Shown here: positions 1 to 8,235 of the stretch, piece by piece
How positions within the stretch are numbered: the stretch's first letter is position 1
Layout: each line of letters starts with the position of its first letter
Assembly: GCA_902494035.1 (NCBI GenBank)
Contig: CABURV010000028.1
Coordinates: 1-24,893 of the forward strand
Length of the DNA: 24,893 nt
Direction: 5' to 3'
DNA from: an uncultured Collinsella sp.
Lineage (GTDB): Bacteria; Actinomycetota; Coriobacteriia; Coriobacteriales; Coriobacteriaceae
Notes under the pieces: model-generated
The model's input: only the letters and a program-made list of their open reading frames with translations
The model's database searches: none
What the model was told of the DNA's origin: nothing
Translations under genes and position numbers: made by a program

Positions 1-1
1 C

Positions 2-979
2 CGCATCATCGAATGGCAGAGCCGCCGCAATGGCGTCGAGGGCCTGCGCCCTGAACATATCGGTTACGAAAACGGCGTGCTGGGCGGTGTCGTGTCGACG
101 CTGCGCGCGTATGTCCAGCCGGGCGATGCGGTGCTGGTCCACAGCCCCACCTACATCGGCTTTACCAAGTCCATTGAGGCCGCGGGCTATCGTATTGTCC
201 ATAGCCCGCTTAAGCTCGACGATCAGGGCGTGTGGCGCATGGACTTTGAGGACATGGAGTGCAAACTCGCCCAAAACCACATCCATGCCGCGGTGTTCTG
301 CTCGCCGCACAATCCCTGCGGCCGCGTATGGGAGCGCGACGAAATCGAGCGCGCCATGGACATCTATCGCCAGCACGATTGCGTGGTGATTTCGGACGAG
401 ATTTGGTCCGATATCATCCTGCCGGGGCACAAGCACATCCCGACGCAGTCGGTGAGCGAGGATGCCCGCATGCGCACGGTTGCCCTCTATGCGCCGAGCA
501 AGACGTTTAACCTGGCGGGCCTTGTCGGCAGCTACCACATTGTCTACAACGAGACGCTGCGTGACCGCATCTGCGCCGTGTCCAACAAGACCCACTACAA
601 CGAGATGAATGTCCTCTCCATGCATGCGCTTATCGGTGCCTACCAGCCGCAGGGCTACGAGTGGGTGGACGAGCTCAACCAGGTGCTTGCCGGCAATATC
701 GAGTACTTCTGCGATTACGTGGACGGGCATTTTGAGGGCGTGTCCTATTCGCGTCCGCAGGGCACGTACATGGTGTTTCTGGACTGCACCGAGTGGTGTC
801 GCGAGCATGGCCGCGATATTCAGTGGCTGCTCGACGAGGGGGCGCGCGTGGGCGTGGGATATCAGGACGGCCGCCCGTTCCACGGGCCCTGCCACATTCG
901 CGTGAATCTGGCGCTGCCGCTTTCGCGCGTAAAGGAAGCGTGCGACCGCCTGGACCGCTACGTTTTTAATGCACGGTAA
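2..979 (+). CDS. MalY/PatB-type PLP-dependent aminotransferase (cystathionine beta-lyase family), 5' end outside window
   Basis: The frame is open from base 2 and ends at TAA 977-979, giving 325 residues of a protein that is usually about 390, so some 70 N-terminal residues lie upstream. It looks like a fold-type I PLP enzyme of the MalY/PatB subgroup, which cleaves the C-S bond of cystathionine or cysteine, or transaminates. Visible signs are the HNPCGR motif with its PLP-contacting Asn near base 310, the SDEIW motif whose Asp pairs with the pyridine nitrogen near base 395, and the Schiff-base Lys in APSKTFNLAG (codon 500-502). The C-terminal part contains the family-like HIRVNLALP stretch. 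It should be cytosolic. MalY proteins can also act as regulators, and substrate cannot be told from sequence. No neighbour points to a pathway. A GC-rich hairpin follows the stop. Confidence 0.9.
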   Translation, partial: RIIEWQSRRNGVEGLRPEHIGYENGVLGGVVSTLRAYVQPGDAVLVHSPTYIGFTKSIEAAGYRIVHSPLKLDDQGVWRMDFEDMECKLAQNHIHAAVFCSPHNPCGRVWERDEIERAMDIYRQHDCVVISDEIWSDIILPGHKHIPTQSVSEDARMRTVALYAPSKTFNLAGLVGSYHIVYNETLRDRICAVSNKTHYNEMNVLSMHALIGAYQPQGYEWVDELNQVLAGNIEYFCDYVDGHFEGVSYSRPQGTYMVFLDCTEWCREHGRDIQWLLDEGARVGVGYQDGRPFHGPCHIRVNLALPLSRVKEACDRLDRYVFNAR

Positions 980-994
980 GTGAGCACTGCATGC

Positions 995-1026
995 GGGGCC
1001 TTCTGCCAAGTCGGCTGGAAGGCCCC
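995..1026 (+). terminator. GC-rich hairpin after the aminotransferase gene
   Basis: GGGGCCTTC (995-1003) and GAAGGCCCC (1018-1026) form a perfect 9-bp stem with a 14-nt loop, starting 16 nt after the stop codon. There is no T-run behind it (next bases are ACATGG), so it is either a weak or factor-assisted terminator or an mRNA-stabilising hairpin. Confidence 0.5.
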
Positions 1027-1123
1027 ACATGGTAAAACGTCTGTAGCCATTGGGCACTCGTGTGGTTTTGTTTGCTATTATTTTTTACCATTTCAGTCTG
1101 TAAACAGGATCGTATGGAGCTCG

Positions 1124-1992
1124 ATGAAAAGGTCCCGTCGCTCGGTTGCCATTTCGTTGTTTGTTGCGCTTGCGGTAGCGTGCGCCTTTGTCGTAGCGAT
1201 AGCCGGCTGTTCCGGGTCGAATGGCAGAGCCTCGACGTCTGCATTAGAAGGCCTGGATGCCTCGCAGGCCAAAGACGACAACCTTAAGACGCTCAACGTC
1301 GGCAGCGACCTCTATCCACCGTTTGTGTATACCGACGAGTACGGCGATATCGTTGGCCTGGATGTCGAGATATTGACCGAGGCTTTGACTCGCATTGGTT
1401 ACAAGCCAAAATACCAGCTGATCGACTGGGAAAGAAGAAGGAGCTGCTGGCGAGCGGCGAACTCGATTGTGTCATGGGCAGCTTTAGTATGACGGGTCGC
1501 GAAAACGAATATCGTTGGGCCGGCCCGTACCTTGCGAGCCGCCAGGTGGTCGCGGTCGATCCCCAGAGCGATATCTACACGCTTGCCGATCTTGAGGATA
1601 AGATCGTGGCGGTTCAGTCCACCACCAAGCCCGAGGACATTTTGCTCAATCGCATAAATGAAAACGTTCCGCAGATCAAGGAACTCTACAGCTTTTCGGA
1701 CGGTTCATACCTGAACCCGGCGCTCGTCGAGGGCCTGGTCGACGCTATCGCCGCGCATGAGTCCTCGCTGCTCACCTACGAAAAAGACTATGGTGTGACG
1801 TATCGCATTTTGGATGAGCCGCTGCTAGAGGTCGGTTTGGGTACCGCTTTCGATCTAAACGATACGCGCGGCATCGACGCTAAGCTTACCCATGCCTACC
1901 AAGAAATGCTTGCCGATGGCACCATGGAACGCCTGGTGTCAAAGTACTTCGATGACCCTTCGCCATTTTTGAATATGGAGGGCCTGTCATGA
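1124..1992 (+). pseudogene. Lipoprotein solute-binding protein (SBP_bac_3 family), interrupted by a frameshift near 1432
   Basis: Start ATG 1124 has GGAG at 1116-1119. The N terminus is a lipoprotein signal: MKRSRR, a hydrophobic stretch, then the lipobox IAGC with Cys29. Family 3 solute-binding features follow (VGSDLYPPFVYTDEYG, GLDVEI). After LIDWE the frame shifts and stops at TGA 1490-1492. The -1 frame continues with KKKELLASGELDCVMGSFSM, exactly what the family expects, and runs to TGA 1990-1992. The likely event is loss of one A in the A-run at 1431-1433. The first ORF ends in ATGA (1489-1492), so the C-terminal half could be made by reinitiation, but it would lack a signal peptide. 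The intact protein would bind an amino acid or similar small molecule outside the membrane and signal to the kinase it overlaps by ATGA at 1989-1992. A sequencing error is possible. Confidence 0.8.
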
Positions 1993-4181
1993 TCGATGCG
2001 CCCGACCACGCCGCTCAGGAGCGGGACAATCGTTCGACAGGGGCATGGCTCCTTGTCGCTCTGCTGGGGATAGTGCTCTCGGTTGTTGCCGGCATGATGA
2101 GCTACGATTACACGACGGCCCAAGCCGAGCAGCGCTTTGCCGACGTTGTCGATTACGTGGCGACGCAGAGCCTTTCCTACGATGCATTCAACAGCGCCTA
2201 TACGACCAAAAACCTGATTCGCGTTATGGAGATCGCCGGAGAGGCTGCCCGCGATATGGAGCGCGACGGTTCGGTGGATAACGCCATGCTGGAGCAATAC
2301 GCCGACCAGTTCAACGTGAGCGCGCTGATCGTGACGGACGCATCGGGCAATTTGGTGTCCGAGTCCTCGACGGGCGATGTGGACTACGGGTCGCTCGCTA
2401 CGTATCTCAAAGAATCACCCGTGCTTGAGGTGGCAACTCATCCGCTTAAGTCCTATACTGCCCGCATCACGCTTGCGGATGATTCGGTCGCAGACATTGG
2501 CTGCGTGACTCGGCAGGATGGCGAGGGCATCGTTATCGCGGTAAGGCATCAGAGCGCGAAAGCGGTTGCAAGCAATACACTCAAACTGCAGAGCTTGCTT
2601 GATGGCTATGAAACCATCGATAGCGGCAATATCGTGATCGAAAGCGACGGCAAGGTCGTTGCGACCAATGCCGTTGAACCCACCGTATTGGGCGTGTTCG
2701 ATCTGCCTGCGACGGATGTCTTTATTGTCGACGGTATTAAGGATCGATGCCTGGCTGGTAAGGTTAGATTGGTTAACGCCGACGGCGAGTGGTATTTGGG
2801 CACATTTGGAAAAGCGCACAAATTCTATGTGTACACCTATGCCTCGGCGCAGCGCTACTTTGAGGTCGCCGCGGCTGTTGCCGCCGGCGTGCTGGTGCTC
2901 TACGGCGGTGTTATAGCCGTTGTTGTGACGGTGCGTCGCCGCGCTGATCGTCGACGTTTGACGGACTTGCTGCAGCAGGAGCGCGACTATGGCGACAAGC
3001 TGGCAAAGGCGGCGTGTGAGGCCTCGTCTGCCAACTCGGCAAAGACGGAGTTTTTGCGTCGCATGAGCCACGATCTGCGCACGCCCATCAACGGCATTCG
3101 CGGCATGGTCGAGGTTGGCGATGCCAATGCGGACGATCTGCAAAAGCAGACTGAGTGCCGCTCAAAGATCTGGACGGCATCGGGACTGCTGCTCGACCTT
3201 GCCAACGAGGCCCTGGATATGAGTCGCCTGGAGAGCGGGCAAATCGATCTGGAGCTTGTTCCCACAAACTTGGTGACCCTCAACCACGAGGTGCGCGATA
3301 TTCTGGAGCGCCAGGCCGAGGAGCGTCTGGTGACAATTATCTGCGACCAGCAGACGCTTAATCATCCCTATGCGCGGGTGAGCGTGACGCACCTCAAGCG
3401 CTTGTTGCTCAATATTGCCGGCAATGCCGTCAAGTACAACCGCCAGGGCGGCTATGTTCGCCTGGTGTGCCGCGAGGTGGAGCCAGCGGATGGCGTCCCC
3501 GTCTATGAATACACGATCGCCGACAACGGTATTGGCATGAGCGAGGAGTTCCAACAGCGCCTCTACGAGCCGTTTTGCCGTGAGGGGCAACAGGTGGAAG
3601 GCGCTTCATCGGGAACTGGCCTGGGCGCGCCTATCGCAAAACAGTTGGTCGAGCTTATGGGCGGAACCATGAGTTTTACGAGCGTCTTGGGGCAGGGGAC
3701 GACGTTTACCATCCGCCTGCCGTTCGAGAAATGCAAGCGCTCCGAGATTCCTCAGGCTGTGCGCGTGGACGCGGGAGACGGCGATGCACTCCAGGGCTTG
3801 CGCGTTTTGCTCGTAGAGGATAACGATCTGAATGCCGAGATCGCGCAGTTTACGCTCAGCCGTGCCGGTGCCGTCGTGACACACGCTAGGGATGGTGAGT
3901 CTGCCGTCGAGATGTTTGCCGCGAGCGTGCCGCACGAGTACGACGTGGTGTTGATGGACATCATGATGCCGGGCATCGATGGCCTTGAGGCCACACGTCA
4001 GATTCGAGCACTCGATCGCGAGGATGCCGCGACCACGCCGATTATCGCCGTGAGCGCCAACGCCTTTGCCGACGACCGCAGGCTTTCGCGTGAGGCGGGC
4101 ATGAACGCGCACCTGAGTAAACCCGTGAGCTCGCAGGAGCTCATTGAGGCGCTTGCGCACATAGCCGCCGACGCTCTATAA
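1989..4181 (+). CDS. Hybrid sensor histidine kinase with C-terminal receiver domain
   Basis: This 730-residue membrane sensor kinase has TM1 at about 19-37, an extracytoplasmic region at about 40-290, TM2 at about 293-314, a charged linker, and HisKA with MSHDLRTP (phospho-acceptor His361). The HATPase_c domain follows: N box NIAGNAVKYN 475-484, G1 box DNGIG 512-516, G2 box GTGLGAP 542-548. A receiver domain at about 603-725 has acidic ED 610-611, phospho-acceptor Asp657 in LMDIMMPG and Lys711. There is no HPt or DNA-binding domain, so the downstream partner must be encoded elsewhere. The ATG overlaps the stop of the broken solute-binding gene (ATGA), which implies translational coupling and a sensor/kinase pair. 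The kinase core closely resembles that of the fused kinase at 4773-7577. It ends at a strong bidirectional hairpin. Confidence 0.93.
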   Translation: MIDAPDHAAQERDNRSTGAWLLVALLGIVLSVVAGMMSYDYTTAQAEQRFADVVDYVATQSLSYDAFNSAYTTKNLIRVMEIAGEAARDMERDGSVDNAMLEQYADQFNVSALIVTDASGNLVSESSTGDVDYGSLATYLKESPVLEVATHPLKSYTARITLADDSVADIGCVTRQDGEGIVIAVRHQSAKAVASNTLKLQSLLDGYETIDSGNIVIESDGKVVATNAVEPTVLGVFDLPATDVFIVDGIKDRCLAGKVRLVNADGEWYLGTFGKAHKFYVYTYASAQRYFEVAAAVAAGVLVLYGGVIAVVVTVRRRADRRRLTDLLQQERDYGDKLAKAACEASSANSAKTEFLRRMSHDLRTPINGIRGMVEVGDANADDLQKQTECRSKIWTASGLLLDLANEALDMSRLESGQIDLELVPTNLVTLNHEVRDILERQAEERLVTIICDQQTLNHPYARVSVTHLKRLLLNIAGNAVKYNRQGGYVRLVCREVEPADGVPVYEYTIADNGIGMSEEFQQRLYEPFCREGQQVEGASSGTGLGAPIAKQLVELMGGTMSFTSVLGQGTTFTIRLPFEKCKRSEIPQAVRVDAGDGDALQGLRVLLVEDNDLNAEIAQFTLSRAGAVVTHARDGESAVEMFAASVPHEYDVVLMDIMMPGIDGLEATRQIRALDREDAATTPIIAVSANAFADDRRLSREAGMNAHLSKPVSSQELIEALAHIAADAL

Positions 4182-4183
4182 GC

Positions 4184-4223
4184 ATATGGCCTGGTTCCAA
4201 GGTGGGTTGGAACCAGGCCATAT
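4184..4223. terminator. Bidirectional terminator between convergent kinase loci
   Basis: ATATGGCCTGGTTCCAA (4184-4200) and its exact reverse complement (4207-4223) form a 17-bp stem around the loop GGTGGG. It begins three bases after the kinase stop codon and lies 27 bases from the stop of the convergent gene ending at 4251. The tails on both sides are only moderately T-rich, but the stem is unusually long and perfect. Confidence 0.8.
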
Positions 4224-4250
4224 TGTTATTGATGAGGCCTGCTGAGGGGC

Positions 4251-4730
4251 TTACTTTTCCTGAATCTGCTTGCCGCAGAGATGCTCAATCGTAATCTCGT
4301 AGAGCTGGACGCCCTTAATGTCCTTGGCGATTTCCTCTTCGACTTCCTCGGCGGAAGGGTAGTACTTAAGGGCGAGCTGGCGGACTTTGTCTTCGATAAA
4401 CGCGGGAGTGTCGTTCGCCAGGCGACTGCGGCCAAAGACCACGGTACTCATAACGTATGGAGCCCAGTCACCGTCCTGGTACCACTCGTTGCCGTAAACG
4501 GTAAAGCAGACCTTGTCATCGCGCTTGAGTGCGTCGACCTTGTGGCCAGCCTTGGCGCCATGGAAATAAATCTTGTCGTGCTCGGCGTCAAAGAAGTAGT
4601 TGACGGGAATGGCGTACGGGTAGCCATCGTCGCCGTTGACGGCAAAGACGCCGCGCTTGCAGGTAGCGAGCAGTTCGCGCGCTTCCTCGTCGGTGATGGC
4701 GCGTTTCTTTCGACGTAAGGGCCTAAACAT
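4251..4730 (-). CDS. Pyridoxamine 5'-phosphate oxidase-family flavin-nucleotide-binding protein
   Basis: This 159-residue protein has the split-barrel FMN-binding fold of the Pyridox_ox_2/NimA-like group. Typical blocks are GVFAVNGDDGYPYAIPVNYFF, then DKIYFHGAKAGHKVDAL (the usual FMN-phosphate contact region), then KVCFTVYG and the STVVFGR strand. Members bind FMN, F420 or haem and reduce or sequester varied substrates; a few are linked to nitroimidazole resistance. It is unlikely to be the PdxH enzyme of vitamin B6 synthesis. The start at 4730 is chosen because AAAGGAAG sits six bases upstream; an in-frame extension further upstream has no such site. It lies 42 nt downstream of the fused sensor kinase on the same strand and may be cotranscribed, although TATAGT (minus strand, 4777-4772) could be a separate -10 box. 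Confidence 0.85.
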   Translation of the reverse strand: MFRPLRRKKRAITDEEARELLATCKRGVFAVNGDDGYPYAIPVNYFFDAEHDKIYFHGAKAGHKVDALKRDDKVCFTVYGNEWYQDGDWAPYVMSTVVFGRSRLANDTPAFIEDKVRQLALKYYPSAEEVEEEIAKDIKGVQLYEITIEHLCGKQIQEK

Positions 4731-4772
4731 CGTTGGCTTCCTTTCTGGTCGTGCGTGGTGGTTGAGCACAAA

Positions 4773-7577
4773 CTATAGCGAAACGGATCCGTTTTTCTTG
4801 ATGCGGGCGAGTATGTTTTTGAGCTTGTTAAAGTCGAGCGGTTTGGACAGATGGGCGTTCATGCCGGCGTCGTGTGCCGCCTTGGCATCCTCGGCAAATG
4901 CGTTGGCGGTGAGCGCGATGATGGGGATATCGGCTGCATCGACCTTCTCGCTCAGACGAATCGCGCGGGTTGCCTCATAGCCGTCCATGCCCGGCATCAT
5001 GATGTCCATCAGAATCGCATCGAAGCTGCCGGCGGGATGTGACAGGTACAGATCGACGACTTCGTTGCCATTGGCGGCGCGGGTGACCACGACGCCCTCG
5101 GATTCTAGCAGCGTCTGGGCAATCTCGGCATTCAATTCGTTGTCTTCGGCGAGCAACACGTTCATGTCGGCGAGCGAGCAGTCGAGCACCCCCTCGACCG
5201 TATCTGCCCGCGCCTGAGGGTTCTTGTCGATATCGAGCGGAATCTGGACGTTGAACGTACTCCCCACGCCAACCTCACTCGAAATCTCAATCGTACCGCC
5301 CATCAGTTCAATAAGCGACTTGACGATTGGCATGCCCATGCCGGTTCCTTGGAACTTGCTGCGCGCATCGTCACCTTCTTGGGCAAACGGTTCATAGATA
5401 TGCTTTAAAAACTCGGGAGCCATGCCAATGCCGGTATCCGAAACGCTAAAGCAAAAGAGCGCGCGCCCATCATCGAGTGGCTTGGTCTTTGAACTAAAGG
5501 TGACGGAGCCGCCGCGCTTGTTGTACTTAATGCTGTTGTCTAACAGGTTGATTATGATCTGTCGGATATGGGTGGGACTGCCGATCATGTATGGCCCCGT
5601 GGCGTACGGCAGACTATTGTCCTGCATTGTGATGCCGTTATCGGATGCGCGGAGCTTGCACAGCAGCAGCGTATCGTCACAGAGCTCTTTGAGGTTAAAA
5701 GATGCATGTTCCAGAGTTAGCTTGCGGTCTTCGATTTTGCCCATCTCAAGGATGTCGTTGATTAGCGAGAGCAGGTGATTGGCGGCAACACGAGCCTTGG
5801 CGCGGCTTTCGCGGGCGACCCGGATATCGCCTTCCTTCAATTCCTCGATATCGATAAGGCCCAGGATGCCGTTGAGCGGCGTACGGATGTCGTGGCTCAT
5901 GCGCGTGAGGAATGCCGTCTTAGCGGCGTTGGCGGCGTCGGCTTTTTCGCGCTCGGTTCGAGCGCGCACGAGCGCCCAGATGAGCAGGACGATGCTGACC
6001 GACAACATACCGATGAGGGTGGAGGCAACGGCGGTGCGGTTGCGATAAAGGAATTGAAGCGTGTTGGATTCCTGGGCTGTGTACGACGTAGAGGAGTAAT
6101 TGCTTGCGGAGAGCGACTCTCCGGCATTGATGATGCCCTTGTTGATGATTCCCAGCAGCTCAGGCTTTCCGCGCGAAATCCAGCACGAGAGCTCGCAGGT
6201 GTCAGGGAGCTCGACCGTCTCGCAGTCCTCGAGATCATAACGATCGCCGAGGGTTTTTACGCGTGAACTGGGAGCGACGACGCAGCGCGCCGTTCCCCTC
6301 CTGAGGGCGTCGAACGCTTCATCGTCGGATCGGTATTCGGTCACGGTCGCTGTGGGGAACAGACTTTCAAGTACGTTTCGGTTGATAAACGATGATTTGG
6401 TGCAGGCGATGTTCTGAAGGTCTTTGTTCAGGTTGCTTCCGCTGTGGATGGCGGTGAGGGATATGGTCCCCAACGATACCGACTGCACAACGCCTGATTG
6501 CTCGGCAAACCAGTAATCTCGGTATACCGGCAGCGCGACGTCTATGCTTCCCTTTGACAGGGCCTTTGACATCATCTTGTAGCTATCAAAGGCGACGGTT
6601 TTGACCGTAATGCCAAATTTATCGTGCAACGTCGTCGCAAGCGATGCGAGCGAGCCTTCCATTTTGCCGTCTTCGTCTTCGTTGCAGTAGGGGAGTTTGC
6701 CCGTAATGTAGCCGAGCGTGATGGTGTTGTTGTTTGCTTTGAGCCAGGCGCGCTCATCGCCGGTGAGCGAGGATGATCCGCTGTTTTGCGCTGAATAGTT
6801 CGATTTGACCTCGTCGTTATAGCGGGGGTTGACGCGGTTGATTGCCGCCATTGCGGAGTTGATGTTGTCCATCAGGTCGGGGCGGCTTTTGGGGACGGCA
6901 AAATAGTAGTCGCTCGACCCAATGTAGAACATGGGGGAGGCACTGGGCGACGAGGTCGTGTCGTTCATGATGACGGCATCGACCTCGCCGTTTGCCAGCG
7001 CATCAAAGAGAACGGAGTTTCCGTCATACTCCTTGTATGTGCAGGCGATTCCTTCGTTGGCGAGCCATTGCTGGCCAACGAAGGTTTGCATAACGCCGGG
7101 GTTGCAGCCGATGGTAAGGCCTTGGAGCGCTCGGGGGTCACCCTTGGCCAGATCGTCGCGCTCGGGCCTGGCATAGATGTAGTAGCGCTCGGTGCCCTCG
7201 GGGTTCGAGGAAAAGAGCAGCTTTTGGGCGCGTTCCTCGGAGTAGGAGATGTTGGGCATGAGGTCGATCTCGCCCGTCTCGAGCTTCTCCATAAGCTCGG
7301 TGAAGGTGCCGGAGACGTATTCGTACCGCCAGCCGGGCGTGTAGTACGAGAGGGTCTGGAGGTATTCGTAACCCCATCCCGAGAGACGCTCACCGGGGAT
7401 GCCGTCCTGGAAGCCCTCGTTGTTGACGAGCCAACCAACGCGGACCGTTTTGACCTGCTGACTAGAGTCATCGGCAAAAGCCTGGACAGGCGCGATAGAA
7501 CTCAGCGCGGCAAGCGCGGTAAGCACAATGGCCAGGGCGCGATATATAACTGAACGAAGGACAGCGGAAGCTCTCAC
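4773..7577 (-). CDS. Hybrid sensor histidine kinase with two fused periplasmic solute-binding domains (BvgS/EvgS-like architecture)
   Basis: This protein of about 934 residues begins with a signal sequence ending near VQAFADD. Residue numbers here count from the TTG at 7583. Two SBP_bac_3 domains follow: about 45-265 (VRVGWLVNNEGFQD, GEIDLMPNISYSEERA) and about 285-490 (ITLGYITGKLPYCNED, GSIDVALPVYRDYW). TM is at about 518-539. HisKA has MSHDIRTP with His564. HATPase_c has the N box around LLDNSIKYN, DTGIG and GTGMGMP. A receiver domain has Asp860 in LMDIMMPG and Lys914. No HPt or output domain is present. The solute-binding part should sit outside the membrane and sense amino acids or related ligands. 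GTG 7577 is preferred because AGGA (7587-7584) lies six bases upstream; TTG 7583 would touch that site. The gene is divergent from the K+ channel and convergent with the split-sensor kinase locus. Confidence 0.93.
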   Translation of the reverse strand: MRASAVLRSVIYRALAIVLTALAALSSIAPVQAFADDSSQQVKTVRVGWLVNNEGFQDGIPGERLSGWGYEYLQTLSYYTPGWRYEYVSGTFTELMEKLETGEIDLMPNISYSEERAQKLLFSSNPEGTERYYIYARPERDDLAKGDPRALQGLTIGCNPGVMQTFVGQQWLANEGIACTYKEYDGNSVLFDALANGEVDAVIMNDTTSSPSASPMFYIGSSDYYFAVPKSRPDLMDNINSAMAAINRVNPRYNDEVKSNYSAQNSGSSSLTGDERAWLKANNNTITLGYITGKLPYCNEDEDGKMEGSLASLATTLHDKFGITVKTVAFDSYKMMSKALSKGSIDVALPVYRDYWFAEQSGVVQSVSLGTISLTAIHSGSNLNKDLQNIACTKSSFINRNVLESLFPTATVTEYRSDDEAFDALRRGTARCVVAPSSRVKTLGDRYDLEDCETVELPDTCELSCWISRGKPELLGIINKGIINAGESLSASNYSSTSYTAQESNTLQFLYRNRTAVASTLIGMLSVSIVLLIWALVRARTEREKADAANAAKTAFLTRMSHDIRTPLNGILGLIDIEELKEGDIRVARESRAKARVAANHLLSLINDILEMGKIEDRKLTLEHASFNLKELCDDTLLLCKLRASDNGITMQDNSLPYATGPYMIGSPTHIRQIIINLLDNSIKYNKRGGSVTFSSKTKPLDDGRALFCFSVSDTGIGMAPEFLKHIYEPFAQEGDDARSKFQGTGMGMPIVKSLIELMGGTIEISSEVGVGSTFNVQIPLDIDKNPQARADTVEGVLDCSLADMNVLLAEDNELNAEIAQTLLESEGVVVTRAANGNEVVDLYLSHPAGSFDAILMDIMMPGMDGYEATRAIRLSEKVDAADIPIIALTANAFAEDAKAAHDAGMNAHLSKPLDFNKLKNILARIKKNGSVSL

Positions 7578-7665
7578 ATGCAATCCTAACGAATCGAGAC
7601 ATTACCGCATGAGGATACCAGCTCAGCCTGCCCAGTCGGCAGCTGCATCGCTAAACGATCCCGCT

Positions 7666-7722
7666 CGGCAGTTGGGGACAGTCTCTTTCTGCCGGCACAA
7701 AAGGAACGTCCCTAACTGCCGG
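7666..7722. repeat. REP-like palindromic element, inverted pair of GGGAC-core units
   Basis: One unit reads CGGCAGTTGGGGACAGTCTC rightwards from 7666. A second, CCGGCAGTTAGGGACGTTCC, reads leftwards from 7722. The outer arms pair over about 14 bp with one mismatch, and the palindrome TGCCGGCA (7690-7697) lies at the apex. The same unit recurs at 19957-20003. The element lies between the fused kinase and the K+ channel gene, so it may form a hairpin in either leader. Confidence 0.75.
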
Positions 7723-7728
7723 TTGTGG

Positions 7729-7734
7729 GACAAT
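7729..7734 (+). promoter_or_regulatory. Putative -10 box (GACAAT) for the K+ channel gene
   Basis: GACAATA lies 41 bases upstream of the ATG at 7775, right after the palindromic element. It matches the (T/G)ACAATA pattern found before several other genes here. No convincing -35 box is visible; the expected region falls inside the repeat. Confidence 0.4.
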
Positions 7735-7774
7735 ACCGAGCGAACGTGATTGGTTGTCCGTGGAAAGGGTCGCG

Positions 7775-8200
7775 ATGAACAGGTTGAGGACGCTTGCCGA
7801 TGTACTGCGACAGGCTGGCTTTGCACGCATCACGGGCCTGTTTCTTATCTTTTACCTGCTGTGCTCGACGGCTGTCTGGCTGTCCGAGCCTACGACCCTC
7901 ACCTTTGGTGATGGTCTCTGGTTTAGCTTTGAGACGGTCTCGACGATCGGCTTTGGCGATATCCCGGCAGAAACGCCGGTTGCCCGCGGCATTACCGTCA
8001 TCCTAAGCGTCATCAGTATCTTCTATATCGCCATGCTTACGGGCGTGGCGGTGAACTACTGCAATACGCTCATCAAGCTGCGCCAAAAGGACACCATGGC
8101 GCGCTTTATGGACGATCTTGAGCATTTGGAAGAGCTCGATCGTGACGAGCTCGCCGATCTGTCGCGCCGCGTACGCGAATATCGTCGCCGCCAACGCTAG
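7775..8200 (+). CDS. Two-TM potassium channel family protein
   Basis: This 141-residue protein has TM1 at about 19-37, a pore helix at about 46-56, the selectivity filter TIGFGD at 57-62, TM2 at about 72-96, and a very charged C-terminal helix at about 105-141 ending YRRRQR. This is the Ion_trans_2/KcsA-type pore domain, which works as a tetramer in the membrane to pass K+. It has no RCK (TrkA-N) ligand-gating domain, so how it is gated is not evident; the C-terminal helix may form a coiled-coil bundle. ATG 7775 is chosen because GGAAAGGG ends five bases upstream; a TTG at 7754 in the same frame lacks a comparable site. A LOG-family gene follows after 35 nt on the same strand and is probably cotranscribed. 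Confidence 0.88.
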   Translation: MNRLRTLADVLRQAGFARITGLFLIFYLLCSTAVWLSEPTTLTFGDGLWFSFETVSTIGFGDIPAETPVARGITVILSVISIFYIAMLTGVAVNYCNTLIKLRQKDTMARFMDDLEHLEELDRDELADLSRRVREYRRRQR

Positions 8201-8235
8201 AACGGGCGCCGCGCGTCACGATGAGGGGGACTGAA

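Noticed and set aside
4781..4794. Perfect palindrome AAACGGATCCGTTT at the end of the fused kinase gene
   Set aside because: It lies within the last codons, has no loop for an RNA hairpin and includes a chance BamHI-like site; not convincing as terminator or operator.
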